Shown in pieces: positions 25,782 through 33,883 of a DNA stretch of 42,628 nucleotides. The position numbers and the translations under genes are program-made. Every line of letters starts with the position of its first letter. The stretch's first letter is position 1. This stretch comes from Streptomyces sp. SID10853. Its GTDB lineage: Bacteria; Actinomycetota; Actinomycetes; Streptomycetales; Streptomycetaceae. The stretch spans positions 1 to 42,628 of the forward strand of contig NZ_JAAGLN010000038.1 in NCBI RefSeq assembly GCF_010548145.1, written 5' to 3'. The notes beneath the pieces are model-generated. The model was given only the letters and a program-made list of their open reading frames with translations, had not been told where the DNA came from and did not search any database.

Positions 25782-26269
25782 GCGCGGGGGAGGACGCCGA
25801 CCCGTCGAGCGTGGGCAGCGGAGAGACGGCGGCAGCACGGTCGGCTCGTGGGCGGGCCGTCATGGGAGAGGTCATGCAGTGCCCGGTGCCAGCCTTCGTG
25901 GGCGAGCCCGGCTCGCTCGGCGACCTCGCGGCCCAGCACATCTTCGGCGACCTGTGGGACCGTCCTGGCCTGTCCCGACGTGAGCGGCGGCTGGTCACCC
26001 TTGCGGTCCTGGCCACGCTCGGCCAGGACCGCCTGCACGCACCACTGCACATCAAGGCGGCGCTGGACAGCGGCGACTTGTCCGAGGCCGAACTCCGCGA
26101 GACCGCCGTCCAGATCGCCTACTACGCGGGCTGGCCGCTCGCCACGTCCTTCGACGCAGCCGTGGACACGGCCACCGGCCGCCGCACCGGCTACGACCTC
26201 GTGCACGACCTGGCGTCCGGCCCCGCGAACAGCGCAACACCCCCCACGGAAGCCGAGGATCAGCCGTGA
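25778..26269 (+). CDS. Carboxymuconolactone-decarboxylase-family protein
   Basis: The 163-residue protein begins at GTG 25778, overlapping the P450 stop. The conserved core is SRRERRLVTLAVLATLGQ, then LHAPLHIKAALDSGDLSEAE and LRETAVQIAYYAGWPLATSF. This fits the gamma-carboxymuconolactone decarboxylase group (PF02627). The AhpD-type CxxC is absent, so a peroxidase role is unlikely and a decarboxylase or lactone-handling role is more plausible. Residues 1-45 are a non-conserved, Ala/Ser-rich lead. Its stop overlaps the SDR start (GTGA), so P450, CMD and SDR are translationally coupled. Confidence 0.88.
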   Translation: MSAGEDADPSSVGSGETAAARSARGRAVMGEVMQCPVPAFVGEPGSLGDLAAQHIFGDLWDRPGLSRRERRLVTLAVLATLGQDRLHAPLHIKAALDSGDLSEAELRETAVQIAYYAGWPLATSFDAAVDTATGRRTGYDLVHDLASGPANSATPPTEAEDQP

Positions 26270-27069
26270 CCGCCCGCCTGCAGGGAAGAACTGCCGTGGT
26301 CGTCGGCGGTGGACAGACCCGGGGCAGCACCATGGGCAACGGACGGGCCGCAGCGCTCACCTACGCTCGTGAGGGAGCACGCGTCCTCGTCGTCGACCGG
26401 GACGAGAAGTCGGCGGAGGAGACCGCCGTACTGGTGCGCGAGCGCGGCGGCACCGCCACGGCCCACCACGCCGACATCACCGTCGAGGAGGACTGCGCCG
26501 GGCTGGCCGATGCTGCCCTCGGAATGCTCGGGCACATCGACGTGCTGCACAACAACGTCGGGATCGTGCCCAGCGGCCGAACCGAGGACCTCGCCCCGGC
26601 CGACTGGCGCCACGGCTTCGAGGTCAACCTCACCGGTATGTGGATGACCTGCAAATACGTGCTGCCCCACATGAGGGCGCGAGGACGTGGAGCGGTCGTC
26701 AACATCTCTTCGATGGCCGGGCTGCTCGCGGGCGGCGAGGCCATCGCGTACTCCACCTCCAAGTCGGCGGTGCACGCGATGACCCGCAGCCTGGCGCTCG
26801 AGTACGCACCGCACGGCGTCCGCGTCAACGCCGTGGCTCCCGGGATGATGGACACGCCCATGGGCGTGGATTCAGTCGCCCGCTCGTCGGGCGCCCGCCG
26901 GGAGGAGGTGGCCGCCCGGCGCGCGAGCCTCGTCCCGATGGGACATCAGGGCACCGGCCAGGACGTCGCCGACGCTGCGCTCTTCCTCGCCTCCGACGAG
27001 TCCGCGTTCATCACCGGTGTCGTACTGCCCGTCGACGGCGGCTTCACCCTCAGAACCGGGATGCACTGA
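26266..27069 (+). CDS. Short-chain dehydrogenase/reductase (SDR)
   Basis: The 267-residue classical SDR starts at GTG 26266. Cofactor binding is at VVVGGGQTRGSTMGNG, a slightly extended TGxxxGxG loop, and the strand VLVVDRD ends in Asp, which favours NAD(H). NNVG takes the place of NNAG. The catalytic Ser is in NISSMAG and YxxxK in YSTSK. The C-terminus ITGVVLPVDGGFTL is typical. It is the last gene of the ferredoxin-P450-CMD-SDR operon. In such a set it could oxidise the alcohol made by the P450. Confidence 0.92.
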   Translation: MTARLQGRTAVVVGGGQTRGSTMGNGRAAALTYAREGARVLVVDRDEKSAEETAVLVRERGGTATAHHADITVEEDCAGLADAALGMLGHIDVLHNNVGIVPSGRTEDLAPADWRHGFEVNLTGMWMTCKYVLPHMRARGRGAVVNISSMAGLLAGGEAIAYSTSKSAVHAMTRSLALEYAPHGVRVNAVAPGMMDTPMGVDSVARSSGARREEVAARRASLVPMGHQGTGQDVADAALFLASDESAFITGVVLPVDGGFTLRTGMH

Positions 27070-27099
27070 CACCGGCCGGCCACGTCCGCGGCCCGCGCG

Positions 27100-27324
27100 T
27101 CAGGCCGCCGCGACCGCGACCGCGTCGAGCTTGCCCGTCTTCGCGTCGGAGACGAGGTTCGCGAACTGGTCGGCGCTCATCTGGACGCGTTGGCCGAAGT
27201 CGTCGGTGATGACGATCCGGCGGTCCTCTTCGGCCGCGGGGTCGACGAAGAGCTGAGGGCAGCCACAGTTGCAGTTTCCGCAGAACGTGGCCACGGGTTC
27301 GAGGCCGGGGGAGTTGTCGGTCAT
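27100..27324 (-). CDS. Small Cys-rich protein with CxxCxCxC cluster
   Basis: The 74-residue product starts at ATG 27324 with GGAAGG eight bases upstream. Residues 14-24 read TFCGNCNCGCP, giving four Cys in a CxxCxCxC cluster that could bind a metal or be post-translationally modified. The C-terminal half reads IVITDDFGQRVQMSADQF and then LVSDAKTGKLDAV, with a loose likeness to the C-terminal pattern of DUF397 proteins. I recognise it as a conserved-looking actinobacterial type but cannot name a function. It lies 257 bases downstream of the sigma-factor gene on the same strand and converges with the SDR. Confidence 0.75.
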   Translation of the reverse strand: MTDNSPGLEPVATFCGNCNCGCPQLFVDPAAEEDRRIVITDDFGQRVQMSADQFANLVSDAKTGKLDAVAVAAA

Positions 27325-27581
27325 CGCACGCACCTTCCGGAGGTGAGCGGCCCCGCCCCTGGGACGGCGCCGGGAATGGGGCCTGTATACCCGGGCCCGT
27401 TCGCGGTCAGACCTGCGCCGCGGGTGTGTCAGCCCACCGCGGAACAGGGGAACTTCGGCGCCTTCCGGAACGACTACCTGAGGGGTTCGGTGCGTCCTGC
27501 GGGAGTTGCGGGAGTTGGTGGTGCGGTGGTGCTGTGGGGGCCGCTCCGGTCGAAAGCGGCCCCCACGGGTGGTGCGGTGCG

Positions 27582-28331
27582 TCAGGCGGCCGCGCCGAGC
27601 AGGCTCCGGCCTCTGCTCTCGCCCCCGCCCCGGCTCTCGCCCCGGCTCTCGCCCCGGCTCTCGCCCTTGTTCTCGTTCTCGTTCTCGATGAGCTGAGCGG
27701 TCAGGGCGGCGCGTGCGCGGGCCACCCGGGAGCGTACGGTCCCCACCGGGCATCCGGTCGCCCGCGCCACCTCCGCGTAGGGGAGCCCGAGGAGCTGGGT
27801 GGCGACGAACGCCTCACGCCGTTCACGGGGCAGCGCGGCGAGCAGCTCCTGGAGCGCCACGCCCTCCTCGAAGCCGGGCAGACCGATGGGCTGGGTCCGT
27901 TCGACGGCGCGGCGCCAGTCGTCGGTGTCGCTCAGCCGGGGGCGTGCCGCCGCCCTGCGGAAGTCGTCGACGACGGCTCGGCGTGCGATGGCCAGGAGCC
28001 AGGTGCGCGCCGATGACCGCCCCTCGAACCGGTGCAGGCTGCGCAGGGCCCGTACGAAGGTGTCCTGGGCGAGATCCTCGGCGAGCTGCGGGTCGGCCGA
28101 GAGATGGGCGACGTAGCGCACGACGTCGCGGTGCAGAGCCCGTACGAACGCCTCGGCTGCCGCCGGATCGCCGGCGCGCGCGGCCAGGGCCCAGCCGGTG
28201 GACGCCGCGTCGTCGGGCCGGAGCCTTTCGGTACGCGGACGGGGGCCCGGTGCCGGCTCGGCGGTTTCCACAGGCTGGGGACGGTGTTGTTCGGGTGGTC
28301 CGCCGCGTTCGGCGGGCAGGGTCGGTTTCAT
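27582..28331 (-). CDS. ECF-type sigma-70 family RNA polymerase sigma factor
   Basis: The 249-residue protein starts at ATG 28331. Region 2 covers about residues 60-125 (VRYVAHLSADPQLAEDLAQD, then TFVRALRSLHRFEGRSSART, WLLAIARRAVVDDFRR). Region 4 covers about 165-215 (LPRERREAFVATQLLGLPYA, EVARATGCPVGTVRSRVARA). There is no region 1.1 or 3, so it is ECF-type. The Pro/Glu-rich N-terminal lead (about 45 residues) and the C-terminal tail of ENENEN plus GESRGESR repeats are low-complexity. No anti-sigma gene adjoins it. It is the last gene of the copper island and may direct transcription of that island. Confidence 0.9.
   Translation of the reverse strand: MKPTLPAERGGPPEQHRPQPVETAEPAPGPRPRTERLRPDDAASTGWALAARAGDPAAAEAFVRALHRDVVRYVAHLSADPQLAEDLAQDTFVRALRSLHRFEGRSSARTWLLAIARRAVVDDFRRAAARPRLSDTDDWRRAVERTQPIGLPGFEEGVALQELLAALPRERREAFVATQLLGLPYAEVARATGCPVGTVRSRVARARAALTAQLIENENENKGESRGESRGESRGGGESRGRSLLGAAA
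27632..27687. repeat. 12-bp and 6-bp tandem repeats in the sigma-factor C-terminus
   Basis: GGCTCTCGCCCC is present about three times (27632-27667), followed by about three TTCTCG units to 27687. In frame they encode GESR and EN repeats. Unit lengths are multiples of three. Confidence 0.85.
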
Positions 28332-28607
28332 CGCCTGGTGTCCTTTGCGGATCGTTCCGGAACCGCGCTGCTCCGTACCGCCGCGGGCCGCCGTGTGCAC
28401 GCGTGACCGGCGGGCACGGCTGTGGCCGGGCGGGCGGGAAGCCGGGGGTTCCGGTGAGGGGGCACCCGTGCCCGTCGGCCCGGGTGTGCCCGAAGGAAGC
28501 GGCGGCGCCGTACGGCTGCGCGCCGTACGCACGGCTGCGGCGGGCCGGTCGCCTGACCGGTCGCGCGCAGGTGCGTACGTACGTCCTTCGGGATGCCTGC
28601 CGCTGCG

Positions 28608-29399
28608 TCAGAGAGCGGCAAGGCCCCCGGGCGGGCCGCGTGGGTCCAGGTCGCGGGTGCACAACAGCCCGCGCGGCAGCCGGTCGCTGAGGCCCCGGCG
28701 CGCCCTCGCGCGAGGACGCGGGGGCGGGACCGGTGCGGTGAGAAGGCACTGAAGCGGGGTCAGCAGCCAGGCGGCCACGGACCGCAGGACCTGGAAGGCC
28801 GCCCGCTCGCCCCTGGCCAGCCATACACCGCACACGAGCGCGGCGAGGAGATGCGCGGCCAGCATGCCGGTCGAGTACATGCCCGCCATGTCGTGGGCCA
28901 TGTTGCCCATGGAGCCCGTGGAGCCCATGTGCCCCATCGAGCCCATGTGGTTCATCGACATCATGTGGCTCATGTGGCTCATGTGGCTCATGGGCTCCGT
29001 GGCGTCCATGTCGCCTGCTGGCCCCATGTGGCCTGCTTGCTCCAAGTGGCTTGCGTGGCCCATGTCATGCAGCGGGCCTGTGGAGCAGAGGTTGTCCACC
29101 AGCGGTGCCGTACGGGCCGGGGCTGCGGCGGAAGCCGTGGCGACCAGGCCCTGTGCTGTGGCGAAGGCGCTGTGCAGGACCGCCTGGGTCGTGACGGCGA
29201 GGCCGGTCACCAGCCAGATGCCGCGCTCGCGCGTAGCGGCCCACCAGCCAGGAACCGCCACCGCCAGGAAGCCGGCGGTGACCACCCAGAAGGGCAGCGG
29301 CGCCCCGGACATCAGCACGTGGCCGACGGCGGCGAGTGTGACGGAGACAGCGGCGAACATCGCCGCTCGTGCCGCGCGCCCGATCCGCCCCGCCTCCAT
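28608..29399 (-). CDS. Met/His-rich membrane protein, probable copper handling
   Basis: The 263-residue protein starts at ATG 29399. Three hydrophobic segments near residues 12-50 and 60-90 are followed by a loop (about 115-175) packed with Met and His: MSHMSHMSHMMSMNHMGSMG and more of the same kind. Another helix pair follows (GMLAAHLLAALVCGVWLA). Such Met/His arrays bind Cu(I)/Cu(II) in PcoE-, CopB- and CopC/D-like proteins. I do not recognise a named family. The last 30 residues are Arg/Pro/Gly-rich. It follows the PCu(A)C-like gene on the same strand and is 276 bases from the sigma gene. Confidence 0.75.
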   Translation of the reverse strand: MEAGRIGRAARAAMFAAVSVTLAAVGHVLMSGAPLPFWVVTAGFLAVAVPGWWAATRERGIWLVTGLAVTTQAVLHSAFATAQGLVATASAAAPARTAPLVDNLCSTGPLHDMGHASHLEQAGHMGPAGDMDATEPMSHMSHMSHMMSMNHMGSMGHMGSTGSMGNMAHDMAGMYSTGMLAAHLLAALVCGVWLARGERAAFQVLRSVAAWLLTPLQCLLTAPVPPPRPRARARRGLSDRLPRGLLCTRDLDPRGPPGGLAAL

Positions 29400-29584
29400 G
29401 GCCCCTCATCCTCCCATCGCGGGCCGGAATCGGGAACGGCAGGGTGTCCCGGGTGCGCCTCTCGTCACCATTGCCGGATACGCGTACGGGAGCACATGAA
29501 CACGGCATATGTGCAGGGGGTCGTGGCAGGGCGGGAAGGCGAGGGGCCGAACGGGCAGCTCGCTCCTCCGGCACCGTGCCCGCA

Positions 29585-29620
29585 CCGGGTCACGCCGGGT
29601 CACGCCGGGTCACGCCGGGT
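29585..29620. repeat. 10-bp tandem repeat at the 3' end of the PCu(A)C-like gene
   Basis: CGGGTCACGC is repeated three times plus a partial unit, overlapping the stop codon at 29610. Because the unit is not a multiple of three, copy changes could alter the C-terminus. Confidence 0.8.
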
Positions 29621-30113
29621 TCTGGCCGGGGCGTACGACGGTCGCCAACACCGTGACCGGATCGGCGTGTTCGAAGCGCAGGGTGAACGGAATGTGCTCC
29701 CCCGCCCGCCAGTCGCCCTTCGGGCGGACCGTGACGTCGATGCCGGTCGGGGCCATGGTGAGACCATCCCCGGCCGGAATCGCCGCGGTGGTCACGGGCT
29801 GCCGGTACGCCCCGGACGGGGTCATACGGTGCCGGCTCAGGGCGGGCGGCACCGCCGCACGCGGGGAGGTGACCGCCAGGAGACGGTCGGCCGAGCCCCC
29901 GGTGTTGGTGAGGGTGAAGAAGGCGGCGGTCTCCGGTGTCGCTCCGAGCCGGAGGAGGACATGCCCTTCCGGTACGGCGATGTGCGAGGGGCTGCCCGCG
30001 TTGCCGTGTGTGGTCCAGGCGGTGAGCCCCGCGAGGGCGAGCCCGCAGGCGGCCACCGGCACACCGACGGCGGCCAGCGGGGCACGCAGCCGGGCGGGCA
30101 AGGGATTCTTCAC
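29610..30113 (-). CDS. PCu(A)C-type copper chaperone-like protein
   Basis: The 167-residue protein starts at GTG 30113 with AAGGA nine bases upstream. Residues 10-33 form one hydrophobic segment (VGVPVAACGLALAGLTAW), a signal anchor or signal peptide. The rest is a cupredoxin-like beta domain: AAFFTLTNTGGSADRLLAVT, then LSRHRM and GDGLTMAPTGIDV. PCu(A)C proteins bind copper outside the membrane with an HM...M...HxM motif. Here HRM and one later Met are present, but the full motif is not, so this is a divergent subgroup or a weak binder. It lies 34 bases downstream of the P-type ATPase. Confidence 0.75.
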   Translation of the reverse strand: MKNPLPARLRAPLAAVGVPVAACGLALAGLTAWTTHGNAGSPSHIAVPEGHVLLRLGATPETAAFFTLTNTGGSADRLLAVTSPRAAVPPALSRHRMTPSGAYRQPVTTAAIPAGDGLTMAPTGIDVTVRPKGDWRAGEHIPFTLRFEHADPVTVLATVVRPGQNPA

Positions 30114-30147
30114 GGCCGGTACTTCCTTACGGGAGACGGGGCGGGAG

Positions 30148-32622
30148 TCACCGGACGGTCCTGCGGGAGCGGGAGCGGGAGCCGGAGCCGGGGCCTGTGC
30201 CTGTGCCTGTGCCTGTGCGGGAGACCGGGTGCCGGGCCGACGCCGGGCTGTCCTGGGGGAGCGGGCGCCGGGCCGACGCGGGAGCTGCCCCGGCCGAGCG
30301 CGGGCGCCGGGCCGACGGAGGGGCGGGCTGCCAGTGGCGCAGCCGGAGACTGCTGAGGACGACCAGGACGGAGCTGAGGGACATCGCGGCGGCGGCAAGC
30401 ATCGGGTCCAGCAGTCCGGCCATCGCGAGCGGGATGGTGACGGCGTTGTAGCCGAAGGCCCACAGGAGGTTCCCGCGGATGGTCGCGAGGGTGCGGCGGG
30501 CGAGCCGCACCGCGTCGGCGAGCGCCTCGATGTCATCGCGTACGAGCGTCACATCGGCGGCTCCGATGGCGACATCGGTGCCGGTGCCCATCGCGATGCC
30601 GAGGTCGGCACCGGCGAGCGCGGCCGCGTCGTTGACGCCGTCCCCGACGACCGCGACCCGCAGCCCCTTCTCCCGCAGTTCGCGGACGAGTACGGCCTTC
30701 CGCTCCGGCGTGCACCGGGCGTGCACCTCGTCGATGCCGAGCAGGGACGCGACGGCGCGGGCCGGGCTCTCCTGGTCGCCCGTGGCCAGGACCGGCCGCA
30801 CACCGAGGCGGCGCAGCCGGTCCACGGCGTGGTAACTGCCGGGCCGCACCACGTCGCCGAGGGCCACGACCGCCTCGGGCCGCCCGTCGACGTCCACCAC
30901 GACGGGGGTGTGCGCGGCTTCCGCGGCGGCGGTGAGCGCGGCGCCCAGCGCGGGCGGAAGGTCACCCTCCGGTGTGCGGACCTCCACGAGGGCGCCGTCG
31001 ACAACTCCCCGTACACCGCTGCCGGGTGTGGCGGCGAAGCCGGTGAGCACACCGGACCGTACGGCCGCCGGGCCGAGGGCACGCTCGGCGTGTGCGGCGA
31101 TCGCGCGGCCGACGGGATGCTCCGAGCCGCTCTCGACGGCAGCGGCCAGCCGCAGCACCTCCGCACCGGAGAGCCCGTCACCGCGGACCGTCACCCGGGC
31201 CACGCTGAGGTGCCCGGAGGTGAGCGTGCCGGTCTTGTCGAGGACGACGGTGTCGATCTGCCGGAGCGATTCGAGGGCCTGGGGGCCGTTGACCAGGACA
31301 CCGAGTTGCGCGCCGCGTCCGGTGGCCGCCATGAGGGCGGTGGGGGTGGCGAGTCCGAGCGCGCAGGGACAGGCGACGACGAGCACGGCCACACACGCGG
31401 TGACCGCGGGCTGCACGTCGGCTCCGGCGCCCAGCCAGAAGCCGAGCACGGTCGCTGCGAGGGTCAGCACGACGGGAACGAAGGCTCCGGCCACAGTGTC
31501 GGCGAGCCGCTGGGCACGGGCCTTTCCTGCCTGAGCATCCGTCACCATAGCGGTGATACGGGCGAGTTGTGTGTCGGCCCCAACAGCGGTGGCCCGTACG
31601 AGCAGCAGACCTCCGGCGTTGACCGCGCCCCCCGTGACCGCCGAACCCGGCGCGACCTCCACGGGGCGCGTCTCGCCCGTCACGAGGGAGAGGTCGACCG
31701 CGGACGCGCCCTCCGTGACCTCGCCGTCGGTGGCGAACCGTTCCCCGGGACGTACGACGAAGACCTGCCCCACAGCCAGCCGTTCCGCCGGCAGCCGCAG
31801 CTCGGTACCGCCCTCGCGCACCGTCACCTCCTTCGCGCCCAGTTCGGCGAGGGAGCGCAGGGCCGCTGAGGTGCCCCGCCGCGCGCGGGCCTCCAGATGC
31901 CGGCCGATGAGCACGAAGAGCGGGACGCCGGCCGCCGCTTCCAGATACACATGGGCGACGCCCTGCGAAGCGGTGGGCACCAGGGTGAAGGGCATACGCA
32001 TGCCGGGGGCGCCGGCCCCGCCGATGAAGAGGGCGTACGCGGACCAGGAGAACGAGGCCAGGACGCCGAGCGAGACGAGGGTGTCCATCGTCGCCGCGCC
32101 GTGCCGCAGACCGCGCAGCGCGCGCCGGTGGAAGGGGAAGGCGCTCCAGAACGCGACCGGCGCGGTGAGCACGAAGCACAGCCACTGCCAGTTGCGGAAC
32201 TGCAGCGCGGGCACCATCGAGAGCGCCATCACGGGGAGAGCGAGCAGTGCCGTCACCACGAGCCGCTGTGGCAGGGCCTGTTGACGCCGTCGCCGCCCGT
32301 CCTCGTCCACCTCCTCGTCCATCTCCTCGTTCCCGTCTCCGTCCCCTCCCTCGTTCCCGTACGTGTGCTCACGGCCGGCGCCGGCTTCGGGGGCGCGGGC
32401 GGTGTACCCGGCCTTCTCGACGGCCTCGACCAGCGGCGCGGTGCCGAGCTCTGCCGGGTACTGGACACGGGCCCGTCCGGTCGCGAGGTTGACGGTGGCG
32501 GTGACGCCGTCCAGCGCCGAGAGTTTCTTCTCCACCCGGCGCACGCAGGCGGCGCAGGTCATCCCACCCACGGTCAGGTCCGTCGTACGCATCGGCCGTG
32601 GGGTCGTGGTCTCCGCTGCCAT
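30148..32622 (-). CDS. copA: Copper-translocating P1B-type ATPase
   Basis: The 824-residue pump starts at ATG 32622, overlapping the TGA of the upstream small protein (ATGA). An N-terminal heavy-metal domain carries GGMTCAACVRR (Cys23, Cys26). An acidic linker (EEMDEEVDEDGRRRR) precedes the membrane helices. The transport motif CPC is at 418-420, the phosphorylated Asp at 462 in DKTGTLT, then SEHPVG and GDGVNDAAAL. CPC with these motifs fits Cu(I) export by CopA. The last ~60 residues are an unusual low-complexity Pro/Ala/Ser/Arg and Gly-Thr tail after the final helix. An in-frame upstream extension to 33132 is not plausible because it crosses the small gene. Confidence 0.93.
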   Translation of the reverse strand: MAAETTTPRPMRTTDLTVGGMTCAACVRRVEKKLSALDGVTATVNLATGRARVQYPAELGTAPLVEAVEKAGYTARAPEAGAGREHTYGNEGGDGDGNEEMDEEVDEDGRRRRQQALPQRLVVTALLALPVMALSMVPALQFRNWQWLCFVLTAPVAFWSAFPFHRRALRGLRHGAATMDTLVSLGVLASFSWSAYALFIGGAGAPGMRMPFTLVPTASQGVAHVYLEAAAGVPLFVLIGRHLEARARRGTSAALRSLAELGAKEVTVREGGTELRLPAERLAVGQVFVVRPGERFATDGEVTEGASAVDLSLVTGETRPVEVAPGSAVTGGAVNAGGLLLVRATAVGADTQLARITAMVTDAQAGKARAQRLADTVAGAFVPVVLTLAATVLGFWLGAGADVQPAVTACVAVLVVACPCALGLATPTALMAATGRGAQLGVLVNGPQALESLRQIDTVVLDKTGTLTSGHLSVARVTVRGDGLSGAEVLRLAAAVESGSEHPVGRAIAAHAERALGPAAVRSGVLTGFAATPGSGVRGVVDGALVEVRTPEGDLPPALGAALTAAAEAAHTPVVVDVDGRPEAVVALGDVVRPGSYHAVDRLRRLGVRPVLATGDQESPARAVASLLGIDEVHARCTPERKAVLVRELREKGLRVAVVGDGVNDAAALAGADLGIAMGTGTDVAIGAADVTLVRDDIEALADAVRLARRTLATIRGNLLWAFGYNAVTIPLAMAGLLDPMLAAAAMSLSSVLVVLSSLRLRHWQPAPPSARRPRSAGAAPASARRPLPQDSPASARHPVSRTGTGTGTGPGSGSRSRSRRTVR
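30190..30222. repeat. GTGCCT microsatellite in the copA C-terminus
   Basis: About five near-perfect 6-base units encode alternating Gly and Thr in the tail of the copper ATPase. Codon uniformity indicates repeat expansion. Confidence 0.8.
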
Positions 32623-32918
32623 CAGTGACCGCCCCCGTGCCCCATCCCGCCCATGTCCCCCATGCCCGGGTCGTCGTGGTGCGCGACCCCGTGGTGCGAG
32701 ACCCCGTGCATGTCCGGGGCGACCGGACCGGCGAGGTGCCCGACCCCGTACGACACGGCGAAGGCGGCCACGAGCAGCAACAGGAAGCCCACGAGCACGG
32801 CGTACGGGGACGAGAGAGATGGGGCGGAGAGACGCGGGGCGGAGAGACGCGGGGCGGAGGGACGCGGGGCGGAGAGGGCAGAACGCCGTCCCGGGGAGGG
32901 CGTTACGGAGTGGTCCAT
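32622..32918 (-). CDS. Small Met/His-rich single-span membrane protein
   Basis: The 98-residue protein starts at ATG 32918 with GGAG eight bases upstream. Residues 5-38 contain repeated RLSAP units, then one membrane helix (VLVGFLLLLVAAFAVSYGVG). The tail DMHGVSHHGVAHHDDPGMGD followed by MGGMGHGGGH is rich in His and Met and should bind copper. No known family is recognised. Its TGA overlaps the copA ATG, so the two are made together. It may gather copper for CopA or limit free copper at the membrane surface. Confidence 0.75.
   Translation of the reverse strand: MDHSVTPSPGRRSALSAPRPSAPRLSAPRLSAPSLSSPYAVLVGFLLLLVAAFAVSYGVGHLAGPVAPDMHGVSHHGVAHHDDPGMGDMGGMGHGGGH
32820..32878. repeat. 15-bp tandem repeat in the small Met/His-rich gene
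   Basis: GGGGCGGAGAGACGC is repeated about four times, one copy with a base change (GAGGGACGC). In frame it encodes RLSAP on the minus strand. Confidence 0.9.
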
Positions 32919-33029
32919 GGATGTGGCTCCGGCTGGGGGTGCGGGCCGCGCGTGAGGGGGCGCGGTTGTACGGACCAGTGGTCGGCCCGCGGCGGGCACC
33001 AGTTCCCGCGCATACGAGTGGCCTGAGCC

Positions 33030-33182
33030 ACATCAGCGCACCAGCGCACCAGCGCACCAGCGCACCAGCCACATCAGCGCACCAGGCGCATCCGCCCCGC
33101 CCGCCCCGGCGCCACCCCTCGCACCACGCCACTCACACCACGCCACTCACACCATGCCGCTCACACCGTGCCGACTCACACC
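33030..33182. repeat. Repeat-rich gap between DUF5134 and the small Met/His-rich gene
   Basis: The 257-base gap holds four copies of CAGCGCACCA (about 33035-33075) and then four copies of a unit around CTCACACCATGCCG (33120-33182), the last reaching the DUF5134 stop. No gene is visible. It separates two parts of the copper island that share strand and theme. Confidence 0.75.
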
Positions 33183-33883
33183 ATGACGACGAACATCACC
33201 GCCATCCCCAGGGCCATCGCCCCGTGGCAGCCCAGGTCGAGCGCGCCCCGGACACCGTCAGGGCCGACACCGTCCGCATCCGGGCGGGGCGCCCGCCGGC
33301 CGGTGTCGAAGCCCCGGGTCAGCCACCACAGAGCCAGCACCAGCAGGACGAACGCGAGGACTCCGGCGCTCCACCGGTCACCCGCGCCGGTCAGCTCCAT
33401 CGCGCCCGCCGCACCGGAGCCGGACATGTCCATCCCCTGCATGTCCATCCCCGGCATGTCCGCCATCGCCTCGCCACCGCCGCCCATCGAGCCCATGGAC
33501 GTACCCCAGGCCATCGCCGCGACCATCCACGCCATCGCCCCGGTCATCACGGCATGCGGCAGGACACTCAGCAGGGCCCGGCCGCGTGCCGGCTCTCCCG
33601 GCCAGGCCACGGCCGCCAGGAGGAACCAGCCGGCGGCGAGCGAGAAGAACACCACCTGGGGAACGACGAGCAGGTCCATCCCCCAGGGCCACACCATCGC
33701 GAGCATCGCCAGGGCCATGACGGCATGCAGGAGGTGGGCGAGCCGTGCCACCCACGGGTGCCCGGCGTGGGCGTGCGCGGACCCGTGCGCGGACCCCGAG
33801 GCGAGGGCGCGCCACACTCCGTAAAGGGTGAGCGCGCAGAAGAGCACGGTCATGATCCAGCGCAGTCCGGTAGCGGTGATCAT
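33176..33883 (-). CDS. DUF5134-family membrane protein with Met-rich loop
   Basis: The 235-residue protein has about six membrane helices, opening GLRWIMTVLFCALTLYGVWR and later VARLAHLLHAVMALAMLAMV and WPWGMDLLVVPQVVFF. These blocks match DUF5134, an actinobacterial family often found beside copper genes. Between helices a Met-rich loop reads MADMPGMDMQGMDMSG, a likely copper-binding stretch. ATG 33883 overlaps the PepSY stop (ATGA), so translation is coupled. The function of the family is unknown. Confidence 0.85.
   Translation of the reverse strand: MITATGLRWIMTVLFCALTLYGVWRALASGSAHGSAHAHAGHPWVARLAHLLHAVMALAMLAMVWPWGMDLLVVPQVVFFSLAAGWFLLAAVAWPGEPARGRALLSVLPHAVMTGAMAWMVAAMAWGTSMGSMGGGGEAMADMPGMDMQGMDMSGSGAAGAMELTGAGDRWSAGVLAFVLLVLALWWLTRGFDTGRRAPRPDADGVGPDGVRGALDLGCHGAMALGMAVMFVVMV

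Noticed and set aside
27383..27396. GTATACCCGGG as a possible CsoR half-site
   Set aside because: Only one half-site is present and it lies before the Cys-rich gene, not before the copper transport genes; too weak to list.
32623..33132. Upstream extension of CopA to 994 residues
   Set aside because: It would overlap the whole small Met/His gene in another frame; the ATG at 32622 with the ATGA overlap and the metal-binding domain at once after it fits better.
33030..33182. CRISPR-like array
   Set aside because: Units are short (10-17 bases), directly adjacent and without unique spacers, and no cas genes are present.
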